Made by a program: the position numbers and the translations under genes. A stretch of DNA of 64,000 nucleotides from Mercurialis annua (taxonomy: Eukaryota > Streptophyta > Magnoliopsida > Malpighiales > Euphorbiaceae). Where the stretch lies: contig NC_065571.1 in the NCBI RefSeq assembly GCF_937616625.2, forward strand, positions 53,925,651 through 53,989,650, read 5' to 3'. The notes beneath the pieces were generated by a model that searched no databases, had not been told where the DNA came from, and worked only from the letters and a program-made list of their open reading frames with translations. Shown here one piece after another: positions 45,321-57,296 of the stretch (position 1 is its first letter; every line of letters starts with the position of its first letter).

Positions 45321-47037
45321 ACCTTACCATGTCACTCAGTTTGCCGGCGTGCCACATTAAATTTGATGCGTTGCGACATGATGGGTTGCAAAGATTTGGG
45401 CTTGATGGGTCTTATGAATATGGCCTAATAGAAACCCAATCATAATACGTAAGTAGTAGTCGAAAGTGAATTAAAAGCCCAAAGTAATAGCTATATTCTG
45501 TTTTTGTACCCAAGGCCGATACTGAGGTTTATTATTATTATTATTATTATTATCATTATTGGCAAACTAATATCATTTTCAAGTATCTCTTTCTAAGCTA
45601 GGCTAAGTGGGTAAGGTTTTCCGAGTTTCAATATGGCCGGTGGTTTAAGACCGATTTAAAATTTAAAAATTTAACTACTAATTACTACTAAGGTCATGTT
45701 TGGTTCATGGAATGGAATAATATGGAATAGAATAGCTATTCCATAAAAAATAGAATAGCCATTCTTTAGTTTTTGAGAGGAGTCCTTATTCCACAAAATC
45801 ATGGAATAGCAATTCTTTGGAATACCTATTCCATGAACCAAAGCAAAGAATTGTCATTCTATACGGAATAGATATTTCATTCCGCACCTATTCCATGAAC
45901 CAAACATGGTCTAAGTACTAACGTAATGTTATTCTCAAATATCTTTATCCCTGCAAACAAGAATCTCTGAAAAATATAAATAAGATTGAATACAAAATTG
46001 CCATTTTAAACAATTCATACCCTAAAATTATTATCTACTTACTGGAATTGATGATGTATTATATATGAGTTGAGATGACCATATATACAAAGTTCTGTAT
46101 GTAAATATTACATTAATTAATTGCATTAAAAATGACATTCAATGGTGTTGTGTAAGCGTTCTTCATGTATAATGTTATCCCAATTAAAAATAACTAAATG
46201 CATAAAAAAATGGTAAAATTTTCAGATTTGATCTTCTTGTAAACTAGTGGGTATGCTTAACATTTAATAATAATATATGCATCATTCTTGTATATGAAGA
46301 AACAAATAGGAAGTTGTCCCCATCACACAGCTTGAGGTCAAACTTTCAACTTCAAGACTAAGTAGGAATTAGGGTTTGAATTATAACCTGAAGTTAATAT
46401 ACATTTATATATAAATGTGTGGACAATATGAATATTATTTCATGGACCATACATATATAAATGCAAAAAAGAAAGAATGATATGGTCATTTTTGTCTAGA
46501 AAATTATTCTAATGTAAAAGCTCTAGCTAATATTATTTATTCTTTATGTTCACATATGGAAAATTTAAGGAAATTTACCCTTTTTGTTTGATTCATACAT
46601 AAAAATACAACACATGCGCTTAATATATTCATGCAAGTTGCAACCTTTCACAAATGGCCCCATGCAATTTCAAAAAAAAAATACCGTCTTAACATGAATT
46701 TTAATTAGCTTGCAAGATAATTGATTTTCCAATAATGGGAATGCTTCACTATTTGTAATTGAAATTTATATATGTTGAAATATTGGTTTCGATAAGTTCT
46801 CGAGTACCCACTTAAGATGCCATAAGAATTGATGCGTCAATCAATTAATTACGTGCATGAACGCTCGTATGATCTTGTGCATAAAATTATGATAGATGAT
46901 GAAATAACAATTCATTGGATATTTTATATATATGTATGACAAATTATTTGTGTTCTAATATCCCATTGAAATATATATTTTTCTTAATTTTAGAATCTCA
47001 TTGCATGTTTAGAATCTCATTGCATGGACGGCTCTTC
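45321..47037. other. Intergenic with (TTA)n and a Tourist MITE
   Basis: No gene recognised. It contains a TTA/TTATTA microsatellite at about 45530-45560 and a Tourist-like MITE at 45692-45911. A tandem duplication of AGAATCTCATTGCATG lies at about 46993-47025. Confidence 0.5.
45692..45911. mobile_element. Tourist-like MITE (220 bp)
   Basis: The left GGTCATGTTTGGTTCATGG and the right CCATGAACCAAACATGGTC are inverted. TAA repeats at 45689-45691 and 45912-45914. The interior is made of repeated GGAATAG/CTATTCC words in both orientations. No coding potential. Confidence 0.9.
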
Positions 47038-47045
47038 ATTCTAGC

Positions 47046-47543
<498 letters not shown>

Positions 47544-48092
47544 ATTCTAGCATTCCGACTCTCTCCTTTCTCGCTGATCGAAGGATAGTAAGGGATAACA
47601 ATACATCGTGCGGAATTTGTGGTGAGTTAGAGACTCAAAATCATATATTCTTACATTGCAATTTCGTTCGTAAAATTTGGTATGATCTTTGGCAAAAATT
47701 GGGTTTGACTTGGGTAATGCCATTTTCTTTTGAGGAATTTTTTGTGCAATGGATTGCTATCATCCCGAATAGAAGTTGTTCTAAGCTTTGGATAACTATT
47801 TGGATTATTCTAATTTGGGAAATTTGGAAGTGCCGCAATAGATGAGTTTTTCAGCATAAAGATTCGTCAACGATGGATGTGATTTTCAGAAGTTTTAATA
47901 GCGTCGTTTACTTTTACAAATGTAAACATCATTCTTTTGTTTACTCCGGTTTAGATTTGTATAGAAATCCGGACTCTTGCTTTTTGTAAATTTCTCATCT
48001 TCGAAGTCGTAGCCTTATTTAACTTAAGCTTTGATTTGAGTGTGTTTGTCACTTCTTATGGCATTTTATAAAATTTTATTCATAAAAAAAAA

Positions 48093-51000
48093 ATTATTAT
48101 TTGTACTGATAGCTGATAGACAATGCATGTCTAAGTAAAACTTAATCAGTTTTTATTGTTGATATATTAAATGATGTTAAATATAGTATATTTTTTAAGT
48201 ATATTTTAAGAATACATAAATTATATTACATTTTATAAAAATGATAAAAAAAAATTCATAGACAACAATATTTAATGTAAGATTATATCATACAAAAAAT
48301 TGTTAAATTTATAATTAATTTAATAAATTATTTAATTATAAATTACTACTCCTTTTGTTTTTATTTAATTGTCCATTTAATCAAAATTGTACATATTAAG
48401 AAAGTGGTGTTTTTGTCTTAAAATTATAAGAGTAAATACTAATATAATCTTACTATGTAATAAATGTTTTGTAAATTAAGTTATAAAGTTATTTATCAGG
48501 GAGGGATAGATTTGGAAGATAATAGCTAATGTTATCTTGAAATCTTAAATGGACAATTAATTATAGACAAATTCATTTTCCTAAATAGACAACTAAATAA
48601 AAACGGAAAGAATATAATACAAATAATGAATTTAAAATAATAAATTATTTAAATTATTTTATACCACCTACCTGTTGTTAGTAAAAAGTTTTAATATAGA
48701 GTTTTTCCATCACCTAACTGTCGGAGATTGAAAAAACTACCACAAACTAAAATTTTCTCACTAAATGTTTAATTGGAAGTTTTTGAAAAATAAAAGCAAA
48801 AAGTTCCACATAAAACTGAACTAAACACCCTTTTAATTTGAAAAATGTATTTTTTGTTTTAAATTATAAATATTAAAATTAATATAATCTTATTTGTTAA
48901 ACTATTTTTTAATTGATGTTTTAATTTATACCATGAAGTGTACGATTCTTAAATTTACTTTGGTCTAAATTTAGCTTTATAAATTAAACTGCATATATAA
49001 TAAAGTGATTTATTATTAATAGGATAAATTTGTAATATAAATGTTAGAGATTATTTAAAATCCTAAAACTAATAAAATATTTATAGATAAATATAATTGT
49101 TCAAATAAAAAATGGAACAAGCGCTTCCCAATTTGCAAATATTTTAATATAAAATATAAATGGCAACAAATTAGAATTTTTAGTAGAAAATAGTAATCTT
49201 AAACTGAAATAATTAACACTCATAATAAACTAATAAAAAATAACAACCGTTGCATGAAACCGTTTTGCAGACAGCTTATATATATTGTTAGTTGTTACCG
49301 GTCGTTGTAGCATGACGGCACTACTCATGCGAGAAAAGGGATGAACTAGCTGCCAACAGGCCGCCATTCAAATCTTTGTAACTTTCTAAGTTTTTTCTCA
49401 TTGGCTTTTTATGGAATTAAAAATTACTCTTATGTTTTCACATTGCATATTCTCAATCAACATAATTATGCAATTTTTAACTATATGTATTTTAAATAAT
49501 ATATCATACGGTCTCCATCTATATTATGATATGGACAACTAAATATAAATTAATAATGATATAGAATAAGTGTTGATCACACACACTTCTATAGGAAAGT
49601 CATGGGTATAAGAATGATTAAATACCATATTGTAATGATTTGAGAATATAATACAATGGAATACTAACAATTAAATCGGCATTAACATGTGCATAATTAA
49701 CCCGCTATTCTAGAATGTATTTTATTTTGAAGTTTTCTGTACTTTCTTTTTAATAATTGTACTTTTATTTATGTATAAACTTTTGAATAGTGGACTTTTT
49801 TTTAACACATCTTGTGTTTATAACATATATACAAATTCATTAAAAAAAATATTATTACTATCTTATTCTTTTTGTTATCGTTTAGACAAATGAAGCGTTT
49901 GAGAGAAAAATTGAACCCACAACTTTAGCAAAATGTTATCTATCGCTTATAACATTTGAATTACTAATCGTTCATATTAAAATTTTGTTTAAAAATTTAA
50001 ATTTATACGATGTGATCTTAAAAGTACTATATAACTCTAAAAAGATTAGCTAATTAATTCATTTTTTATGCTTATCATATTGACTTAAATGGATGCTATT
50101 CTCAAAAGTCTAACGATTTTTCAAATTAAAGATGTTCTTTTTGTTTTTGATAATTTGGGGAGGGGGAGCGTTTGTGGGAGAAATTAAACCTACGATCTAG
50201 CAGTTTGCTGCTCAATGCTTATACTATTTGGACTATAACTCCTTGATTTTAAATTATAGATATGAAAGTGCAGTAAAAGCCAAAAAAAATAGAAATTTAT
50301 TTAAGTTTTTCAATAATTGTAAATATCTTCTAATTTGACAAACTTCAAAATTGATTTATGTGTGCCTACATGACAAATTGAAGATGTAATTCTAAATATA
50401 AATTGAAAAGAAAAAGAGTTGTCAATTGGAATACCGCATGGTACAAGTAATTCAATTTTAGATTATTTTAAATCAATCTATTGGATAATTTCTAGCGAAT
50501 TGACTAAAATGTAATAGATTTACAACTTTTATAAAATCTGAACGAATTTTCAAAAAAAAAAATTAAAAAATTGGCCTTTTAGCATCAATAGACCTTGATT
50601 ATATTGCATTCAAGTTAAAATTATCAATACGAGCTCAATCCCTAGAGAATGCTACTACAACACGAGCTCAATGTCAATTATGAATTATACTTTTAAAAAT
50701 TTAAAAATTATTAGGATTGAAATTTTATATGAATAAAATTTATAATTTTTTTGAAATTTATGAATTTAGACAAAATAAACTGGTTAATAAAATAATTTTT
50801 AGAATTTATAAATTTTTAAAATTTATTATCCTCCACAAAATTTTATTTAAAATTACAACTCCTAGATGAGAAAATTTAAATTTTATCATTTATATGAGTA
50901 TGGATTGTTCTGATATATACTTACTTCAATTATTTTTAATTTTATTATCAAACAGTGATATCCTTAGTTCATAGATTTCAAATTTTAATACATTCAAATT

Positions 51001-51113
51001 ATGGTATTATTAAATTTATAAATTTTAAAAAGGTGCAATCCAAACAGTCATCAATTAGTTGATTGTATATGTCTTATATTTTGTTGTTTCATTTGGGATA
51101 TAATAAATTATCT
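48093..51113. other. Intergenic, nested decayed MITEs
   Basis: No gene. A probable decayed Tourist-like copy (about 48100-48835, ending GAACTAAACACCC) contains a Stowaway-like inverted repeat (about 48346-48613: TACTCCTTTTGTTTTTATTTA and complement). Two degenerate tRNA-like repeats lie at about 49880-49975 and 50150-50245. The rest is AT-rich. Confidence 0.45.
50150..50245 (-). repeat. Degenerate tRNA-like (SINE-head) repeat
   Basis: GGGGAGCGTTTGTGGGAGAA, TTAAACCTACGATCTAGCAG, TTTGCTGCTCAATGCTTATA, then CTATTTGGACTATAACTCC. On the minus strand this reads like a tRNA D-arm to T-arm order. Best preserved of four copies in the window. Confidence 0.45.
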
Positions 51114-51122
51114 AACAATTTG

Positions 51123-51942
51123 GGCTAAATAATCACCCATATATAGCCCCTGATTGTTGGGGTTCGATTACAAAACCCCCTGATTTTTGTGGCGGTACCA
51201 TTCATAGTCCTTATGGACAAAAATATCCCTCATGTTTTGGAGGTTGTAATTCTAGAAAAAATAAAAATTGGCGGCGCCAGATGTCAGCTAACACATCACC
51301 ATATATTAAAAAAAAGACCAAAAGTACCCCTAAGAAATTTTAATCAAACCAAAATTCAACCACACTTAATCATCGGTCAACCTATCCACCATCACCCGTC
51401 GACCCAAACCACTCGCCGCCGCCGTTGGTGCCGCTCTCCGGTCGTCCTATTCTTGAACAAAAATTTGTTCTTTAAGAACAGAGAGAAGAGGACCCAGCTG
51501 GGTCGTCTTCTGCCTGAGAAGAGGACTCAGCTGGGTCTTCTTCGAGAACTGAACATGATGACAGATTAATTTTCTGGTCATCTCGGAGAAGATATCCGAA
51601 AATTTTCCGGCGGTGGTTGGGTGGGGTGGTGGTTGGGTCGGTTGTTGGGTTAATTGAATAGTTTATATTAGATTGGGTTGATTTGTTTTTTGTTTTTTTA
51701 CCCTTTTTTAAATTAAATTACGGTATTTTGGGTGTTTGAAATTTTTAAAACATTTTGCTGATGTGGCAGCTGGCTTGGCGCCGTTAGTTTTTTTTAAGAA
51801 TGACAGTTGACTGAAAAAAGACGGCGACAAGAGCATTTTGGTCATATTTGGGGTTTATGGGGTTTGCTGAGCGCCGTCATAAAAATAAAGGGATTTTGTG
51901 ATCGAACCTCCAAAGATCATGGGCTATGGGTGATTATTAGCC
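51123..51942. mobile_element. Mutator-like element, GC-richer interior (820 bp)
   Basis: The left GGCTAAATAATCACCCATA and the right GGGTGATTATTAGCC are inverted, with inner pairs GGTTCGATTACAAAACCCCC / GGGATTTTGTGATCGAACC. The flanks AACAATTTG (51114-51122) and AATAATTTG (51943-51951) form a 9-bp duplication with one mismatch. The interior (51270-51620) is unusually GC-rich, with TCGCCGCCGCCG and a palindrome GACCCAGCTGGGTC (51491-51504) half-repeated at 51524-51537. The 126-codon frame inside has no recognisable domain. The interior could be captured host sequence (Pack-MULE-like), unproven. Confidence 0.8.
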
Positions 51943-51951
51943 AATAATTTG

Positions 51952-54262
51952 ATATATTTTCAAAAGGCAAAATAAATTGCTATTATCTAAAACTACAACA
52001 AAATTGGCAAATGTATCATAATTTTTTTTTTTTCAGTTGTTCTAATTTTATCAGAATAGCAAATAAGAAATAAAGAGTTTAATTAATAAAAATAAAAAAT
52101 TTCTTAACTTTTTAACTCATTTTATGTAAATTAATTTACAAATTAAATAAAATTCATAACAAATTTTAAAAAGTCTATATGATTCTATTCTATTAACAAA
52201 ATTAATTTGTTATTAAGTTATTGAAACTAGAATAAACATAATATACAGAAAAAATATATTCACGAGCCTATAAAGAGAACTATAAATATGAGCCAAACAT
52301 CAAATGAAACTCAAAATATTAAAGTAGTAGGTTAATGATCAGTTTTTTTCACATATATATATTTCATATTTACACTGTATTAATCATCGTTTAATTTTTT
52401 TAAATATCTAAACATAAAAATTTCAACTCTTTTGAATTGGAGTTTCAGTTTAGCCTCTGAGGATGACTCATATATCTTTTACTAAAACAATCTTCATATA
52501 AATTGCGATCTTTCTAATAACAAAATTGTTATCATAACTCCCCTAAAAAAATTGTTATCATAACTTGGTTTAGATGGGAACAAATGACTCTAGATAAAAT
52601 TTGAGTGAGTGTTAAAACCAGCTCGAGAAGAGCAGAATTATGATGTAAAAAAAGTGGCAAAATCTTGTGGATGTGGATTCTTAGAGTAGGTAATTGCACA
52701 CTCAAATGATGGATTAGGGTTTGATTCTGATTGAGTTGAGCGGCACTATGACTATGTGTGGAATAATTTATATTTACGGGGAGCACAAATAATTTAACCG
52801 CCCTTACATGAAAATAACCGCCCCTAAAATTTATAGGTTCGGTTATAACCCCTACGAGACAAATTGTCCCAGTTTCTATTTATTTTTAAATTTTTTCCCG
52901 ACGAGATCCCTGGATCCGCTCCTGGCCGTCCAGGATAAATCACAACTATAAATTACACTTTTAAGTTTTTCACATCTAATCCACGAGTTGAATATATAAC
53001 TCCCTTGATGGAGATGAAACTCTATTTTCCAAATTTTAAATGGTTGCATATATAAATATGGTTTGTATTTGCAAATTCAGTTAAATCAAAAGAATATCTT
53101 ACCAACTTACTGTGCTTTAGAAATTATAAGCAGAATACATTCATGAGCCTAAAAGAACCACAACCATTGACTAAACACTGCATTCAACTCAATTCCGAAA
53201 AGTAATAGGCTGGTTAATCATTTTCAGCCATATATTCCTCGTTCTACTTCTATTTTTAATAATATTTTATTTGAATATAGATTAATTCATCATAATTAAA
53301 ATGTTAAATTTTATTTTATTTGTATCAATTTTACCTTCATAATTTTCTAAATATTCACAATAAAATAAACGCTTAATGGCGTAAAAAATCATAAACTTTA
53401 GCGTGTTTTGCAAATTTAACATAAATTTTCGATTTTGACAAATTAATACACAAACTTTTAATTTTTTGCAATTTTAGCACCGATCAATTTTCTTTCAAAA
53501 CAATAGAGAGAAATGCTGATGTGGACGCCGGAATAAGTAGTGGTTATTCCGGTGTACACATCAGCATTTTTTTTACAAAAAATTGATCGGTACTAAAATT
53601 GCCAAAAATCAAAAGTTTGTGTATTATTTGCTAAAATTGAAAGTTTATGTTAAATTTGCAAAACACGCTAAAATTTGTGATTTTTTACGCAATTAAGCCT
53701 AAAATAAATTACTAAGTTCAACTATTATAACATTTTATCTAATTGTTTTTATTAATTTATCATAGTTATGGATATATTAATTTATTTTAAACTTTAAACA
53801 ATGGGCCGGCAAGTTAAACTAATCACTAGTGTGAACAAATTATATATAATTAATAGATTTTTAACTTTTTATTCCCTTTAAACATATGGAGAGAGAGAAT
53901 AAGAAGAAAAATATGAGGAGGAGGAAGAAAGTTTAATTAGACAAAAAGAAGAAATAATTAAGAAATATAAATAATAGGAAAGGGATACTCAACCTTCCTC
54001 TCTTGACTAATTTCAAACTCATACCATGGTTGACTTTTGACCTTTACTTTTCCAGCTTTTCTTTCATCATCTTCTTGGCTGGCTATGCTAAACCCAACCA
54101 CAACTACTACTACAAATGGTTAATTATCATATGCATAATCTTCTCTCTTTATTACCATCCGATCATATCATACTTTTCAAACCAAACCCGCCATGATCAT
54201 CAAATGACTGAAACAAAAACCATAGAGATCGATCCGTAGATCGCGCTGTCTTAGTTTTCGCT
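51952..54262. other. Region upstream of bHLH gene
   Basis: No further gene found. A diverged direct repeat of about 120 bases (about 52245-52370 and 53125-53240; shared TATTCACGAGCCTA / CATTCATGAGCCTA and AAGTAGTAGG / AAGTAATAGG) and a Mutator-like MITE (53370-53699) are present. Purine-rich sequence at 53886-53960 and a CTTCCTCTCTTGACT stretch precede the gene. The frame 54003-54239 lacks any domain and is treated as leader or intergenic. Confidence 0.45.
53370..53699. mobile_element. Mutator-like MITE (330 bp)
   Basis: The left CGCTTAATGGCGTAAAAAATC and the right GATTTTTTACGCAATTAAGCC are inverted. The perfect 9-bp repeat TAAAATAAA is at 53361-53369 and 53700-53708. The arms are about 150 bases with AACTTTAGCGTGTTTTGCAA and GCACCGATCAATTTT / AAAATTGATCGGTAC. 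It lies about 560 bases upstream of the bHLH ATG. Related to the CFM3 intron element at 36031-36303. Confidence 0.93.
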
Positions 54263-57200
54263 ATGGATACTGTGTTTTCGCTCATTGATGAAGTCGAAAG
54301 AGCCAACTATCTTCAGTCGCTGCTCAACTCTTCTGGCTGCACTTACATTTGCCTTTGGCTTTACTATCCTCAACCAGACCAGTAAGTTATTTATGTCTTT
54401 ATCTTAATCTACTACTATAATTTTGTGAACTATATTAATTAATGCGTTAAAGCAGCCGATTATACTTCTGGGACGGACGTTTTAATGAAGAAAACAATCA
54501 ACCTGGGCTTTCTTCAGGGAGCGTAACGAGGAGGCTTTTTGATGCATATCGACGAGAAGTGTTTTACGTTCTTAATGAGTATGATTTAATCCAATTTCAT
54601 GTGTTATATATACTATACTATATACAGATTAATTACATTCATTAAACTGATTAAGTTTGTTTGGTTTATAATGATCAGTCGCATTCCTGGAATGGCTTTC
54701 CTTAATAGCCAATTACCCTATAGAGAGCTAAACCAGTCTGAGCTTCTACGACTGAGTTCTGTTGCTGTGCAGCGACAATTCTACCAGGTTTCTATACTTA
54801 TTAATCATAACCTAGCTAAAACTAAGAATAATTCGTTACCTTGAATAGCTAACTTAGTTCCATTTTCTTGAATTTTTCTGCAGGAAGCAAGCATTAAGGT
54901 TTGTTCTCAAGACTTGTTTTGTTTATTCAGTTATATGGTAACAATGTAGACCGTTATGTTCAAATATTTGTTGCTGTTTTAAATCTTCAGAGTGCAGTCT
55001 TTATGGGGTGCAGAAGTGGAGAAATTGAAATGGGCTGGTCTAATTCAAATCAAGTAAGAGACTCATTCAATTACTTAATTCTATATCATTCTATGTTGCA
55101 CGAAAAATTCTCCGTCTTACGTTTTTTTTAAACACACACACTTTATGTCATAATATTTTCATTTCAGTATTTTCGTTTTCGTGTTGTATAGTAACTAAAC
55201 TATGCATATTTCTTCAGATTAACATGGAACATGCTACGATGAGCTGGTTTTCGGAGTACAATTTCCATCACAATAACCAATCTCATCAACTGAGAGAATT
55301 ATCGCAATCTATCGATCCGAACAGACCTTCATCTTCTTCTTCTTCATTAAGATCCCTAGAAAGTCCAGAAAGCTCCTCATTAATGTTCAACATTCCAACT
55401 ACATCAGAAATCCCAATCACACCAAATGTAATCCAACAAGTCTTACAATCTCTGAACCCAATACCAGTGAGTGCTCATCAGCAAGCTATGCAGGCGTTTG
55501 CTTTATCAAGAAACGCTCAGTTACCGACTCAAGAAAGTGAAGAGGCCGTGATGACACGAGCCATTCTTGCTGTTCTAACTTCTCCTTCCTCTTCGGCCGC
55601 CTCTTCTTCGACGCCTAATTCATTACCTTACGGTTTAAGCCAGAAGAGAGCTAGCGCGTTCGAAGGCTATTTAGCTCCGAAAACGCCCATGAGATCAGCG
55701 AGTTTAGGCAGGATAAGTTTGCTTAAACGGGCAATTACTTATTACCGAAGCTTAAATACTGTGAGGCGTGAGCATATGATGGCTAACCGACCAACCACCA
55801 CACAATTGCACCATATGATATCGGAGCGTAGAAGACGGGAAAAGATCAATGAGAGCTTTGAAGCTTTGAGAAAACTTCTTCCTCCTGAAGCTAAGGTATG
55901 AATGCTCTTACAATATTCATATTTATATTTCTGAGAAATATTTGTGTAACTCCACAACTCTATATTTATAGCTTCTGCAAAAATATATTAATTCTTTTAC
56001 ATGTTTTTCATTTCGATCGTTTTCTGTTTCAGAATTTATGTTTTACTCTTAACTTAAAATGTGTTCATATAATTTGATCAAACTCCAAGTTCAATAAGAA
56101 TTTCTATGAGTCTAAAATTAATTTAAAAAAGAATCATCTCAATTAGTTCTTTTTGCAATAATTTACACAATTGTTGGTGAAACAAGTTTAAATTGCTTTC
56201 ACAGACAAAGCAATAAAATGTTTCATAACATTAAAAACTGAACCATATCAAATTTAAACCTAATAAGCTACAGATAACACTTTAAATATTTTGGAAAATA
56301 GAGAATCGCAATTTATTATTGATTAAATTTAGGGTTTTGAATGTAGAAAGACAAAGCCTCGGTTCTTTCTCGAACAAGGGAATACTTGACCTTGCTTAAG
56401 ACACAAGTAAAGGAGCTAAGCCAGAGAAATCAGCAATTAGAGGCACAATTATCACCTGCTGCTAGAGAAACTCATGCAGAAAAAGTAATTCCAGAGAACC
56501 AGAAACTGGACATCTCAGACGAAACAGTTGATGTCAGAATCCAAAATGTTTCAGAATCAGACGAAGAAAGAATTTTCAACTTGCAAGTTTGCTTAAGAGG
56601 AGAATGTTCTGTTGCAAATTTGCTGACTCAAATTCTTGAGTTTCTGAAAACAGTTAAGCAAGTGAATGTGACGAACATCGAAGCCAATATAAGCGGAGAC
56701 GAATCAAGATCATTCTCGAGTCGTGTAATCTTGAGACTACGAATCGAGGTATGTCTATTAATTCATTAACTCTTGATTTTATGCATAAAATCAAATATTT
56801 TGTTATTTCTTTAGTAATGTTTGATTGATCATATTAAGGCATGCATGCATTTTTTCCATATAAAGATTACTTGTTCAAGGGTATAAAGAAATGCTAGCTA
56901 GGGATTTATCTATATATTCTTTTCTTCACCTGTAATAATTATTTTTATATGAATGATATGACTAGTAATCAATTTTTAGAGACTAATGATCAAATTTTAG
57001 AGACTAATAATACATTAACTAATCATCTTAGCCTTAGGAAATAACAAGGAAATGGCAATTTAAAGTAATATGAAGAATTTTAGCATGCATTAGGAAATAA
57101 CAAGGAAATAGGGTTTTGTAACCTATACATAATTTAAGAAGCAAAATTTGAAAGTTGATATTGTAAAGTTAAAAAGGGATTTTTTTCACAATGAGATTAA

Positions 57201-57296
57201 TTTGTTGAATATTAATAAATTTTGTAGGGGATCGAATGGGACGAGGTTGCCTTCCAGGAAGCAGTAAGAAGAGTAGTTGCTGACTTGGCACAGTGA
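54263..57296 (+). CDS. bHLH041: bHLH041-type transcription factor (525 aa)
   Basis: Exons: 54263-54381, 54456-54578, 54679-54787, 54884-54898, 54991-55053, 55218-55895, 56347-56748, 57228-57296 (1578 bases, continuous frame, GT..AG). Exon 4 is only 15 bases (EASIK). The N-terminus MDTVFSLIDEVERANYLQSLL and CTYICLWLYY, then VFMGCRSGEIEMG, match my recollection of bHLH041. A Ser-rich region follows. The bHLH domain is about 334-385: basic region HHMISERRRREKIN with the His-Glu-Arg pattern of E-box/G-box binders, helix 1 FEALRKLLPP, helix 2 ASVLSRTREYLTLLKTQVKEL. The last 80 residues look like an ACT-type dimerisation domain (IFNLQVCLRGECSVANLL). A nuclear regulator; targets unknown. Start chosen because it gives the conserved N-terminus. 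Confidence 0.9.

Noticed and set aside
51189..51569. 126-codon frame as a gene
   Set aside because: Contained in a Mutator-like element and uses its TIR sequence for the start; no recognisable domain. Kept only as a possible captured fragment.
54003..54239. 78-codon frame as a separate gene or N-terminal extension of the bHLH gene
   Set aside because: It stops 23 bases before the conserved MDTVF start, in another context, and has hydrophobic AT-rich composition.
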